Made by a program: the position numbers and the translations under genes. From Pseudofabraea citricarpa (Eukaryota > Ascomycota > Leotiomycetes > Helotiales > Dermateaceae): a stretch of 64,000 nucleotides of DNA. Where the stretch lies: the NCBI GenBank assembly GCA_029641185.1, contig JAPWGK010000011.1, positions 1,302,001-1,366,000 of the forward strand. Reading direction: 5' to 3'. Shown one piece after another: positions 23,492 to 34,351 of this stretch. Position 1 is the stretch's first letter, and each line of letters starts with the position of its first letter. Below the pieces are notes generated by a model that was given only the letters and a program-made list of their open reading frames with translations, did no database searches and was not told where the DNA came from.

Positions 23492-24309
23492 ATGGATGCT
23501 TCGAAGGTGCTTGATCTAGTCGATCAGCTCGATGACGAGATTGATGATCTAGAGGAGACATTGGCCCCGCTGTTGAAAGCGGCTCTGTCAGAGACTGCCT
23601 CCAAGCTACCGCTCCTGGACAAGGCAAAGCTCTATGTGCTAGCCACCTATGCCATCGAGTCGATGCTGTTCTGTAGGTTAATTCCTGCTCTTTCCTTCCT
23701 TGCCCTGGACATGCCTAATGCGTCCCTCAGCATATTTGCGACTCAACGGTGTCAAGGCTCGCGAGCATCCAGTCTTCACCGAGTTAACCCGCGTCAAGCA
23801 ATATTTCAACAAGATCAAAGTCGCAGAGACTCCGGCGGCAAAACGGGACAACCTCAGCCTGGACAAGGGAGCGGCTTCAAGAATCATCAAGGCTGGATTG
23901 GTGAGACTCTACCGCCTGCCACAGGCCCAAATGCTAATTTGGCAAATAGTCGGGGAATGAAAAATACGACTTGCAACGAGCAGAACGAGAGGCCAGAGAT
24001 CGGGCACGGGCGCATATCAAGTTCGAGGAGATATCAGAGAAGAGTAAGATGGCCAAGCCGCTGAAGCAGCCTGTAAAGGAAAGCGTGACGTCTAGTTCTC
24101 CAGACAGCTCGGACTCCGATTCATCGTCTGAAGAAATCGAAAAGCGCAAAGCCGCGCCAAAAAAGAAGAGGAAGATTCAGGACCTACAGAGTGCCGGGCC
24201 GGATTCAGCTGTTGTGTCCGAGGCTTCGAAAGATGAGTCTGAAAGCACGAGAAAGAAGAAAAGGACTACCAGAGGCAAACGGTCGAGAAAACAGAAGAAG
24301 ATTGCCTAG
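23492..24309 (+). CDS. Exosome cofactor Lrp1/Rrp47 (C1D, Sas10/Utp3 family)
   Basis: Exons 23492..23672, 23731..23900, 23950..24309; 236 aa. The N-terminal ~95 residues form the C1D/Sas10 helical domain: LVDQLDDEIDDLEETLAPLL, LLDKAKLYVLATYAIESMLFSYLRLNG, then REHPVFTELTRVKQYFNKI. The first intron is removed between LF and SYLRLNG, which restores the motif. The C-terminus is Ser/Asp-rich then Lys/Arg-rich, like the RNA-binding tail of Rrp47. The partner is expected to be the nuclear exosome nuclease Rrp6, in snoRNA and rRNA 3' processing. Confidence 0.88.
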
Positions 24310-24792
24310 AGCTGCCTACATTTCCTGTTCGAGGAATTGAGCATAGCTTGGTTTATCAGCATGGAGTTTGGAGTTTAGGAAAAAGCACAAGAATAGTGCT
24401 CCGGGGCTAAAGGCATTAATTAAAAAAGAATCATACGGCTGGGACTGATTGTTAGACAACGATAAATTATCCAGTAAACCACTCGATTTCTTGTTGTATA
24501 ACTAGGTACCTACTTAACTTGTAGTCCTTTCTCTAAAGTTCCATTTATTGCTTGCGTAGGGTCCCCGTGCCGTTGTCTAATTGGGCTACAATTCCTCCCG
24601 CTGTCGCCAATCAGCGGCCACGCTATTCAGGCATAACCAATTTTATTTCCGAGTCCCGAATTGCTTCCACTGTGATGTGAATCGTGTTCGACATCATCCT
24701 CATCCCCCTTCTCAACAATTGTACACTATAACCTTCCACCCCTACCAAACAAGAAAGCAAGAAAAGAAACTCTCCCTATATTTGTTCTCATC
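24310..24792. other. Intergenic region
   Basis: No gene seen between the Lrp1-like stop and the CHCH protein start. TAGGTACCTACTTA at about 24,504-24,517 is another copy of the simple motif seen across the window. Confidence 0.5.
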
Positions 24793-25404
24793 ATGGCTCG
24801 ACAATCAAGATCCGGAGCTCGTGCTCCTGCTCGCCCAACCGCTGCCCCAGCTCGGCCTTCTGCCCCCCAGCAGCAACAGTCTCGCCCTGCCACCACTGCC
24901 GCCTACCCTCCAGCAAATACGCACCAAGGTCCTCCAGCAGCAGCAGCAGCTCCAGCTCCAGCTCCCGCTCAAGGTTCTGCCGGTCCCGGTTTGTTCGGCC
25001 AGATGGCCAGCACCGCAGCGTGAGTGCTCCTACACCCCTTCGTGATACACCAAACTAACATGACATAGTGGTGTTGCCGTTGGTTCTTCGATTGGCCATG
25101 CAATTGGAGGCTTCTTTGGCGGAGGATCGAGTGCTCCAGCAGAGCAGCCGCAACAACAGAGTGCTGTTCAGACCCAGGGACAAGAACAAACCCAAAATAA
25201 CTGGGGCGCACGAAGCTGCGAGACCGATGCTAAACAGTTCACAAAGTGCCTTGATGAAAACCAGGGTAACATGCAAATCTGCGGCTGGTATTTGGAACAA
25301 CTGGTAAAGAGATCCCTTTCACAGTTTAGACTTCAAGACTCCAGATCACTAATGACATTGTACTAGTACAGAAGGCTTGCCAATCTGCTGCCAGCCAGTA
25401 TTAG
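24793..25404 (+). CDS. CHCH-domain mitochondrial protein (CHCHD2/CHCHD10, Mix17-like)
   Basis: Exons 24793..25019, 25069..25303, 25372..25404; 164 aa. The N-terminus is Ala/Pro/Arg-rich, like a mitochondrial targeting sequence. A Gly-rich hydrophobic stretch follows (GVAVGSSIGHAIGGFFGGG), which is typical of CHCHD2/10. The twin CX9C motif is complete: C-ETDAKQFTK-C and C-GWYLEQLKA-C; the second pair is built only when intron 25304-25371 is removed, which fixes the 33-nt last exon. Such proteins enter the intermembrane space by the Mia40 disulfide relay. A direct role in respiration or cristae is inferred from family. Confidence 0.92.
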
Positions 25405-25643
25405 GCTGAGAAGCAGGGATTGTCGTACCCATAGCATCGGGGGGGTGCATTGCAGAAGTAAAGAAAATCAAAACCATTGTAAAATAATTCCAATTTCATG
25501 CCGCTCCTACAGCGCGAGTGATAACATCCCTAAATTCAGCCTATTGAATTTGCTATTCTTACAATAAGGAGCCCAAGAGAGCAAGAGAGCCAGACTTCCA
25601 TTCATGCTTACCAGCCATGTGCCATATCTTCTTGCTATAACAA
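25405..25643. other. Convergent 3' spacer between the CHCH and UBX genes
   Basis: 239 bp, no gene. It must hold both terminators; AATAAGGAG near 25,563 and ACAATCAGTC near 25,640 are unremarkable. Confidence 0.5.
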
Positions 25644-27869
25644 TCAGTCTTCTTTCTTGTCATCTTCGTCTCTCCGTGGTTCGAAATTAAGCTGCCATTA
25701 TGTTAGTATAAGGTCCTGGCTTATATTTGAATTTTCTGAACTTACGGCATTGCCATTATACAGCTGATGATCCTCCTGCCTCCTATTATCCCCCAAGGTT
25801 CTAACATTAATAGCAGCTGACTGTGCGTTAGCTGATCCTGGCTCTGTCGTTTCTTGTCCCCTTGGTGATGGAGCTACTCCGCCGCCGAGGAGACTCCCAA
25901 GAGCTCCTGTAACCATGCCAACGCCTGAAGAAACAAGTCCAAACCCGGTCGAGAGTCCGCGTGAAACAATGCTGCTATCACTTGAATTGTAGGCAGAGGT
26001 ATACCCTTGGATTGGAACTAATATGAGGGTTGCATTTGGTGAAAGTCCTTGAGATTGAAGACTCTTTTCCTCCTCCGAAATTGAGATATTCTTGTTTGGG
26101 AGTGGTGTGAGAACTTGTTTGAAGGTATATGGGATATCAGCACCTCCTTGTTCTTGATCAATCCATGGCCTGACATCTGCGCGTAAAGTGCCTTGAGCAG
26201 GAAACCTCGATCGAATGGTCAACCCATCAAACAATCTGACCTGCAATGCACAGTGTGTGGCAGAGGGCTTTATTGACGATGATGCTGAATTACTAGACTC
26301 TGGCTGTTCGAGAGTACCGTCCTTGGCCTTGGCTTGAGCTTTGCGTAATGCTTCCTTCTCCCTTCTCTCTGCTTTGTCGTCTTCTACACGCTTAAGGATA
26401 CGTGCACGTTCTTCACGAGCTTCTTGCTGGCGTTTCTTTTGCATGAGAGCATATGTCATGTCCGCTGATTTCTTAGAGCCCTCGGGAATGCTTTCCTCCA
26501 TAGCCTCGCGTCTGGCCTTGGCATTTGCCATGCGTTCTGCTTTCTCCTTTGCATCCTGCTCCTTCTTGTGAGCCTCTAAGCGGGCTGCTCTATCAGCAAG
26601 CAGATTCTGAACTTCTGCAGATTGTGTGCCAGCAGGAACCTCGGTTCCTACAGCGGGGCTTGTCGTGGGTTGGTCGATTATGGGAGCGTTTGCTGCACTG
26701 CTGGGTTGAGCTATCGTGGACTGCTCAGCCGCTGTTCCATTGGATGGTTGCAAGACTGCTTTTGTGCGCTTGAGAAACTCTTCTTTCGATATTCCGGATA
26801 TCAGGTATTCTCTCAACTGCTGGTTCCTGCAGTTTGTCAGTGTCGATTGCTATGCACTGAAAATTGACTCATAAATATGTACTAGTTTCAAGTAATAGAC
26901 TTCCATGAAATTTAGGGGAAAAGACTGCTCGATGAGACTAGGAAAAGTGAAGTGAGAATCACAGAGACATAATCTATAATTTTGGAACAGAGCCGAAGCG
27001 CTTTGGTAGGCTGCATAGGCAGTTGACATGCATATATGCGCGCACATTATACAGTCTGGATTTATTTGAACTCGTAAAAACATTGAAAGCACTGTATGAG
27101 ATGGACCCATGTTACCAACTGTTTGATGTTGATAGAGTCTCAGGCCTCCTACTTGTTTCTGGGCACATTCTTTCTGGGACAATTCTTAGTCGCCCATACT
27201 TGAGCTTAGAGGACCAAACTAGTCACTCTTCCCGGAATTGCTTGTGGTCGTCTCTAATGTCATGTAGTTCTTCTGCCTGAGACTGTCGCCGGACTATCTG
27301 AAGCTGGCATCACCAAAAGCAACAAAAGGATATTTAGGACAATGAAGATAAATAGAAGCAGAGACGGAGGGACGATCCATGGTGCCTGTATAGTACCACC
27401 AAAATCATTTGACAATGAACTTATAAACCTACTGGATGATAATAACTTTAACCAGTAATTAGTTTTGTTCTTCTGAATGAATAAATTCAGAAGGGCTAGC
27501 TTGACATACATGTAGGAGTTTTAGGCAGTGGAAATATCGCAGCGAGATATCCAGCTTCAGTAGAGCCAGCTATAAGGCGAAGTAGAACAGTCTGAGCTGC
27601 CAGGGAAGATTTCAACTTGAATTAAAAAGATTAGTACAGTCAATCGGGAAAATCGCAAGCTTTCTTACAGCTTCGTGTTGCAGGAAGTCGTTTTCCCATA
27701 CTTGGCTCTCCTCGCCCTCATCTGGTGTGAATGCGTCAGCAGGCTGAAGCCACGTGCGTTCGAAGTTCGGAGTCGTCATACCTGTGACAAAGCAAGCAAC
27801 GAGTTTTGATTCCTGGAGAGCTTTGCTGATGCCAGTGTGAAGATCGCCTTCATAGAACATGTTTGCCAT
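25644..27869 (-). CDS. UBX-domain protein (UBXN4/UBXD2-like) with a 13-nt microexon
   Basis: Exons complement(27782..27869, 27669..27721, 27510..27615, 27433..27445, 25746..26826, 25644..25691); 462 aa, all phases agree. The N-terminus (MFYEGDLHTGISKALQESKLV..) is a thioredoxin-like UAS region. The middle is a charged coiled coil (LEAHKKEQDAKEKAERM...). A UBX domain lies at about 235-320 (ALQVRLFDGLTIRSRFP...TFKQVLTPLPNKNI). A weak hydrophobic Gly-rich segment follows (GFGLVSSGVGMVTGALGSLLGGG). The tail LNFEPRRDEDD is restored by intron 25692-25745. The microexon TTATTATCATCCA encodes FIIIQ together with flanking bases; without it the exons cannot be joined in frame. The family links Cdc48/p97 to ER-associated degradation. 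Confidence 0.85.
26827..27432 (-). other. 606-nt intron of the UBX gene
   Basis: It is about ten times longer than most introns in this window, with donor GTAGGT and acceptor CTGCAG. It contains a minus-strand open frame (27,260-27,511 overlaps its start) with a strongly hydrophobic stretch, but this has no start or homology I recognise. It may hold an unidentified insertion or regulatory RNA. Confidence 0.65.
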
Positions 27870-28026
27870 TGCGAGTGGTATACCTTAGATGTCGAAGATG
27901 TGTACAGGGTATAGAGGGTAGGTAGGTTGGTGGTGATCGAACAGTCCTGGCATCAGCAGAGCGAGGGCGTGGCTCTAGTAACGAGCTCTGCTACGTAGAC
28001 GCCTTAAAATCAACGATTATCAACAT

Positions 28027-29224
28027 ATGCAGCAGATATTGCGACGAGTAAATGCAATGAACGGCACTCCATTCCTTTTACGCCAGCTTCGACTGAGGCG
28101 CTCAGTCCTAGTTCCGGGCTTTGTAAAACCCTCTCCCTCCAAATTCCTCACGCCCTCGAACTGTGCAGCATGCCGCCATATATCGAGGAGCACGCAACGT
28201 CCCGGTCCTCAAGCTGCAGACGATCCCAACTTCATGTCCATTGTTGACAATCCGCCTACATTAATCAGAGCCGGCAGAAGACACGGACCTGGTCTTATAA
28301 TTTTAGGTACGTCGACTGGCAATACCTTGCGTGCAAGACGCTAACCTAAGATGCAGCTCTAATACCTATCACCGCTTTTGCCCTTGGGACATGGCAGGTT
28401 CAACGACTAGATTGGAAGTCTAAGCTGATTGCTAAATTTGAGGACCGCCTTGTCCGAGACCCCCTACCTCTACCGCCTCACATTGATCCTTCTGCAATCA
28501 CCGAGTTTGACTACCGCAGAATCTACGCTACAGGGCATTTCAGACACGACCAAGAGATGCTCATCGGGCCGAGAATACACGACGGAAATGATGGATATCT
28601 TGTTATTACTCCCCTGGAAAGAGAGGGTAAAGGCACCACAGTACTTGTAAATCGAGGTTGGATACCCAAGAAGTTCAAGAAGCAAAAGAATCGTCCGGAC
28701 GGCTTGCCGCAGGGCGAGGTCACGGTGGAGGGACTGCTTCGAGAACCTTGGAAAAAGAACATGTTCACGCCGGACAACAGTCCACAGACTAACGAGTTCT
28801 ACTTTCCTGATGTTATACAAATGGCAGCTCTAGTGGGTAGTCAACCCGTATGGGTTGAGGAGACCATGGGTAGGCATTCAGCCTTCCCACTTATATGAAT
28901 ACCAGCTAATACTCTAGGATAGAGCCCGATCTGCTCAAATCCTGGGACCGTGAAGCTCGGGGAATACCAATCGGCAGACCAGCTGAAGTAAACCTTAGGA
29001 ACAACCATAGCCAATATATCTTCACGTGGTAGGTCTCTTCTTTCCTTCCCCAAACGCCCCACCCACCCCAAATTGCAAGTCTCTCGGTCTTGAATCTGCC
29101 TAATAACATATATCTTCCTAGGTATGCACTTGCCGCGGCCACTTCCATCATGCTATGGATGGTCGTCAAAAAGCCGCCTCCAGACCTGGCCCGTCGCGTG
29201 CGTCAGAATAAGGAATGGTCATAG
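28027..29224 (+). CDS. SURF1/Shy1, cytochrome c oxidase assembly factor
   Basis: Exons 28027..28306, 28357..28869, 28923..29028, 29122..29224; 333 aa. The Arg-rich N-terminus looks like a mitochondrial presequence. The first membrane helix reads GPGLIILALIPITAFALGTWQVQRL, with the SURF1 signature GTWQ.QRL-DWK; the intermembrane domain has LVNRGWIPKKFKK and VEGLLREPWKKNMFTPDN, and NNHSQYIFTWYALAAATSIMLWM is the second helix. Intron acceptors were chosen to keep EETMEPDLLKSWDREARGIP. Shy1/SURF1 acts in heme-a insertion into Cox1. Start codons of this gene and the UBX gene are 157 bp apart, a divergent promoter. Confidence 0.94.
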
Positions 29225-29244
29225 TCGTCTCGGTTCTTCATCTG

Positions 29245-30852
29245 TTATCCTTCATCTTCCTCCTCTACCAGATCAAGTTGTCTACCTCGCTTCATCTTTG
29301 GAGGTGGGACCATCCTTAATTCTTGTAGGAGCTCCCGAGGTAGGTATCTTTGTGCGAGAGAAAATGGCGTTGTGGTGGCATTTGTCTGGCGTTGTCTGTA
29401 AAATATATGTAAGTATAAATTCCTCATAGTCTATGTTTAATAGTTAAGAGAACAATCGACGGACCTGCCCAAAAGTGTAATAACGTCACTTTCATCAATT
29501 GTTTTCCGCCCCGCATGCTGAGAATAAGCACCGAGATCTTCGCTTGCCTGCTCGAAGAACCAATCAGATGCCTGTTGTATAGCGTCGAGGGTCTCTTTGT
29601 TGATCTTGGCCATGCTGTTTCCGCCAGTCCGAGCAAATGTGGCTGCGAGTTTTTTCACTACACCTGCAGGTAGAGAGGGATATTGTATGCCATAGCGCGA
29701 GGTTTTGAGTTTCTTCTTTCTGGCTGTTTTCCTCGATGTGTTCTCTGGATTGATAGCATTATGACCCACTGGGTCTATGATGCTGGTGTCCAAGTTCATG
29801 TCGGTTTGGTCTAAATATTCCGCCAATTCTGACTTTTTAGTCAGAGCAGTCTCAGCTTCATCCTCATAGACTGAATTTTCTTCGTTGTCCTCAACCTGCT
29901 CCAATAAATTGACACTCTCGTTCATGTCTTCGACCATGTCACGTTGGGGAATTGTAAACGCAAAGGTTTGGCTATCGTCATCCGACAAGACAGCTGGACG
30001 AATATCGCTCTGTCGACCAGGAGATAGGAATGGTTGCCCTTGCCCTAAATTGAACCTTGCCAGTATTTCAGAGTTCTCACTATGCAGTGTTAGTTGTAAT
30101 ATTGCACGATGGAATGACGATACAAGAACATACCCTTGTAGTTCTGTAATATCTCCGCCATATTGTGCATCGTCCTCTTCAAAAATTCCTGGTTCTATGA
30201 TGCTTGAATCAATACCATCATAGTCCAACCCTCCTGAGCCTACATCATTGAGATCGCCAAAACGGTCGCTAAATCTAATGCTACCAAAGCTGCCTCTAGC
30301 GTATCTGCCAGGTTGTTCACTAACCGCTCTTCGTGGAAGCTCAACCGATTGCACCGTGAAATTATCATCCTCCAGACTCGCTAATTGTGGCAATGGAAGA
30401 AGAAGGCTATCGTCTTCATCGTCCTCGTCGCCAAGTGGCAAGGAAAGGCGGGGTCGCTCAAGCTCTAATCCATCGTCTAAATCGTCTTCCGCAGGTATCG
30501 TGAATCGGCCTTTGGACTGAGGTGGAGGTTCTGGTGATGAAACTATGCGCTGTGTAGTTGGGGCCAAAGTCCGACTAAGGGCTCGGAGAATATCTCGTGG
30601 CGTTTCTCTTTGCTGCCTCCCACTTCGTCTCCTGTCCTTCCCAGGCGTCATAATTGCTCGGCGAGATTCAATTTCCCGTATAGCAGCTCTACCATGAGGC
30701 GTGAGAGCAGTTGTCCTCCTCCCTGATCCTCCGTATCGTTGCGCTGCGCCAGGGGTTCTTGCTTCTAGTGCAGGAGTCCGGCGATTTGATCGATGCGTAG
30801 AAGGTGGTCCAGCACTTGATGCACGCCGCGTTGGTGTCACGGGTCGAGGCAT
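29245..30852 (-). CDS. Centromere protein T (CENP-T/Cnn1-like) with C-terminal histone fold
   Basis: Exons complement(30134..30852, 29465..30079, 29245..29395); 494 aa if introns 30080-30133 and 29396-29464 are removed. The C-terminal ~130 residues match the CENP-T histone fold: RYGIQYPSLPAGVVKKLAATFARTGG, INKETLDAIQQASDWFFEQASEDLGAYSQHAGRKTIDESDVITLL, then RQRQTNATTTPFSLAQRYLPRELLQELRMV, which is recovered only by splicing to 29,395. The N-terminal half is Thr/Pro and acidic, as expected of the tail that binds the Ndc80 complex. The 54-nt intron keeps the frame if retained. The frame is also open upstream of the ATG to ~31,010 (..TPYRTLHRLTT..), so an extra N-terminal exon is likely. It ends 20 bp after SURF1. 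Confidence 0.87.
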
Positions 30853-31280
30853 CACTGTTGTAAGCCGGTGCAGTGTCCGATATGGTGTTTCCGGAACACT
30901 GGTTTCTATCCCATCCTCCGTAGTCGAGTTGCGAGAAGTTATGTGCGGGACTTGTGACGAGGTATTTATGGTGGAGTGTTGGTTTGTTTTCGGATCAGGC
31001 GTTTTTTCAACTCGATGTCAATTCCTTTTCGCACATTGTTTTGCTAAACATGCTGTTGAGGTAGTAATGCTTGGTGGAGTAACGCGGTTGTGTCGTGTAT
31101 TGATTTCGGGAGACGCGTTTGTACGCTAAAGACGGGAGGGGCCGAGGGCGGTGAATAAAAAGTTCTGAGAAGTAGAAGCAGACCGATGCCCTGAGTCGCA
31201 ATTGTCCACCAGGATTGCCCTATCTGGTAAGAAGTTCAGCGTGCATTATCAGATCCTCAGTTTACAGCGCTTCTTTCGCG
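30853..31280. promoter_or_regulatory. Bidirectional upstream region of CENP-T and Cms1
   Basis: The two divergent genes share this 428-bp region. The part nearer CENP-T is open in its frame and may belong to its 5' exon. No clear TATA box. Confidence 0.45.
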
Positions 31281-32316
31281 ATGTCTATCGAAAATAAGCT
31301 TCAAGAGCCTTTGATTGAACGACTTAGTTCATCACCAGAGACTGAATATATCTCTAATCCAACATCATCTACCAAGAAGAGGAAGCGCGAAGCCGACGTC
31401 GAGCCAGCACCTAAGAAATCTGCAAAGCAGACGCAGACGAAGGCGAAGCCAAAGGCAACGAAGACGAAGAAGACAAAATTGGTGGAGGAAGATGAATTGG
31501 ATATTGAGGCTGGTATCAACAATGCGTTTTCGCATATGGATAGCCAGTTGTTGGCCGACTACGTAGCACAGCGAACCAGGAAATACGAGAGCGACCTTAG
31601 CTCGATTGAGTTGGAAGACAAATATATTCCAGGTGAGTATGCAGGACGAAGAATACTTGATCTTGTGCTAAGTCGTACGTCACAGCAAGCTCTATCCGAG
31701 ACACAACGTCGTGGGATAAGCCAAGGATATTGGACAATTTGCCTGGCTTCCTCGAGAAGTTTTGTGCCAACCCGACAAAGTTATGGTCGGCTTCAAAGAA
31801 GAACGGGGCACCGCATACCATAATTGTCACAGCAGCAGGACTGAGAGCAGCAGATCTAGCAAGGTATAAAAAAAACCTCAATTCAGCAGTACAGAAATTC
31901 TGACTCGTTTTCTGGGCGTTAGGGTAATACGGAAATTTCAGACGAAGGAGGCTTCGGTCGCAAAACTGTTTGCAAAGCATATCAAACTTAAAGACTCGAT
32001 CGCTTTTTTGAAGTCTACGAGAACTGGAATAGCTGTCGGCACGCCAACCAGACTCAAGGATCTGATGGACGATGGTATGTTTCCCAAAAGATTGTCCTTG
32101 TGTTTTTGTTCTTGACGGAAGCTTACGATTTCAGGTGCTCTAGCTGTTGATAGGCTGGAGAGGATTATTGTCGATGCCTCTCACATTGACCAAAAGAAAA
32201 GGGGGGTTCTAGAGATGAAGGAGACCCAGGTACCTTTGACAATATGGCTTGGCCGGAAAGAATTCAGAGATAAGTATGGCCCGGCTCCGAAAGGCATCGA
32301 ATTGCTCTTCTATTAG
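31281..32316 (+). CDS. Cms1-family protein (90S pre-ribosome / U3 complex)
   Basis: Exons 31281..31632, 31686..31863, 31923..32074, 32135..32316; 287 aa. The N-terminus is Lys-rich and nuclear-like (KKRKREAD, KPKATKTKKTK). The conserved core reads TTSWDKPRILDNLPGFLEKF, PHTIIVTAAGLRAADLAR, TGIAVGTPTRLKDLMDDGALAV and IIVDASHIDQKKRGVLEMKE, matching the Cms1 family, which has a degenerate DEAD-helicase-like fold lacking the classic catalytic motifs. The yeast protein is in U3-containing pre-ribosomal complexes. The last exon ends GPAPKGIELLFY. Confidence 0.88.
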
Positions 32317-32787
32317 CCTGGTTCTCTGTTCAATAAATAATTCTGTGAGTTCAGACTAAGCAATAATGGAGGAAGCCATCGCCCGGCAGGTTCTACGAGA
32401 TTTACAGTTGCCGTTTGAGTTTAATTTCTAAATTGGCACTCAATGCCCACCAATTATTAGAATAAGTAAGAGCGACCTTCTTATTGTCAAGGGCTCTTTC
32501 TGTGCCTTAACACAACTCTTCAAAACTTGCTTAGGGCAATCAGGTAAGAATATCGACTGCCTTCTCTTTTACCTCTCCTCCTTGCAAGGGACACTTGTTT
32601 CCGCACTCCACTCCAGTCTTTACAATCTCCACTGTACAGTTCGCACCCTCGATACTTTTGTTGGTCAACCGCCTCCATTTTGATCTTGTCACTCAAGCCT
32701 CCACTCTTTTGGCTCAGACCGATTGTTCGATCTAAGAACGCCCTACAAGCTACAATTTACTCACAAAAGGCACCCGCATTAAGCAAT
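32317..32787. other. Intergenic region upstream of the CFEM gene
   Basis: No gene seen; contains the promoter and pyrimidine-rich 5' UTR (CTCTCCTCC, CACTCCACTCC near 32,570-32,610). Confidence 0.5.
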
Positions 32788-33596
32788 ATGTACAAGAATA
32801 TGTTGCTTGTTTTCCTTGCCATGGTACCCTGGGTTGACGGGCGGCTCCACTCGTTTGTTCCAAGTAAGTACTTCCAAATTATAGCTCTGTCGGCACCAGT
32901 TAAAGCATATTTTAGGCTGTGCTCTACGATGCTGGGAAAACACGCTGTATATTAGCGACTGTCTTGACAACTTTGATTGTCTCTGCAGGGAATCAAAGTA
33001 TCAAAACGTAAGTGTTCTGTCTCTATTGATGAATCCCTTCTCATGACAGACACTAAACATGGCTAACATATTGATGGCAGTCTGTCTTTCAATGCCTCTA
33101 CTCTCAGTGCCACACCGCTCATTATGGCCCTGCTTTACATTACACAATCTCACAGTGTTCGGGTGCCAACGGAGACCAGGAGATTGTCGCTCTACCTGTT
33201 CCCAAACACGATGCTCTACGCCGTCGAGAGCTCGAGTATATCGAAGGGGGGAGTGTTGCTGGCTCCGGCTCTGTGTATGGATCTCCTACGCAAAGTAATG
33301 TATATTCCACAGAAAGTGTCGGATTTCGACCTCAGAGCGTTCAAACCCCGTCTATGGAAACTGCTACTTCGCTAAACAATCCGTCACACTCATTAGAAAC
33401 TCTTACCACCACAGCCCCGGCTACAACTTCCGCAACGCCCACATTTCTTGAATATTCAGGGTCAAACAGCCCATTATTATCCACTAGCTCTCCTACGTCG
33501 GTTCCAGTTCTTTTCGAGGGTCTTGCCCCCGAAGAAGGTGCAAGCGTTTTGACACCAGTCATAATCACTCTTGTTGTTCTATATTTTACATTTTGA
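32788..33596 (+). CDS. CFEM-domain protein, probable GPI-anchored surface protein
   Basis: Exons 32788..32863, 32916..33007, 33081..33596; 227 aa. A signal peptide (MYKNMLLVFLAMVPWVDG) leads into a short Cys-rich domain with eight cysteines in the CFEM spacing: CALRC, SDC, FDCLC, FQC, SQC and SQC. CFEM domains bind heme or act in cell-wall and host-interaction functions in fungi. The CFEM part is followed by a long Ser/Thr-rich region and a hydrophobic tail (VLTPVIITLVVLYFTF), typical of a GPI attachment signal. All eight cysteines line up only after removal of introns 32864-32915 and 33008-33080. The usual aspartate for heme coordination may be the D of SDC or FDC; not certain. Confidence 0.88.
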
Positions 33597-34351
33597 AAAC
33601 GGAAATCGCCCTCTGTGCCGCCTGAAGATGGTATGATAAGTACCCTATGGTTTAATATTGGGTAGTCGGAAAATACTGCTTGGCTGTTCTAAAGAAATAT
33701 TACCGCCCCTCTTAGGACTTTGGAAAGACGGACTTCTCTGCCTTGGATGTGTCAATGGAGGACATTAGACGAGGCACCTGTTGATTATGAGGATTCCTTT
33801 TACTTTATTTGTGTGCTTGTTTTGTTTTTCTTGCCTGTGCGATATAATTTGGAGTAGGGGGGTAAGGATATCATATCATTAAGTGTTGTTGGTGGCCTCT
33901 TAGTTGTTCAACAATTCTAGATATAACAGCCAGGAGTTTAATAGCTTCGCTGGTTTTAGTATTCCAAGTAGAGATTAACAGGCCGCATGTCGAATCACAA
34001 TTCATTATAGTATTTGCAGTTTAATCTTGTTGGCTTGCCAATTGTAACGTCTTTCTTAATCCTTGCGAGTCTTATTTTGACAATCAGCCATCTAGAAACA
34101 TTTTCGAATTCCTAGCACAGCCACCAGAAACATGTACGCACCTTCGTTGCCTACCTATCCGAGGTACGTAGTATGCGCTGTAGTATATTGTATCACGTGG
34201 CATTGGCGCAGCATGCCCGGTAGATCTTCGGTAGTGGAGAAAATAATTTGGGGCAAGCAGAGAAAGTTGCGTCTAAGCATCAGGATTTCTAACACCGGAT
34301 ATAAAGCAACATATTTATCTCCTCAACAATCGAACCCCTGCCGACTACATC
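33597..34351. other. Intergenic region between CFEM and Nop6-like genes
   Basis: No gene; moderately AT-rich 3' flank of the CFEM gene and promoter of the Nop6-like gene. Confidence 0.5.

Noticed and set aside
27260..27511. Hydrophobic minus-strand frame inside the UBX gene
   Set aside because: It overlaps splice sites of the UBX gene and is explained as intron sequence with a chance hydrophobic run.
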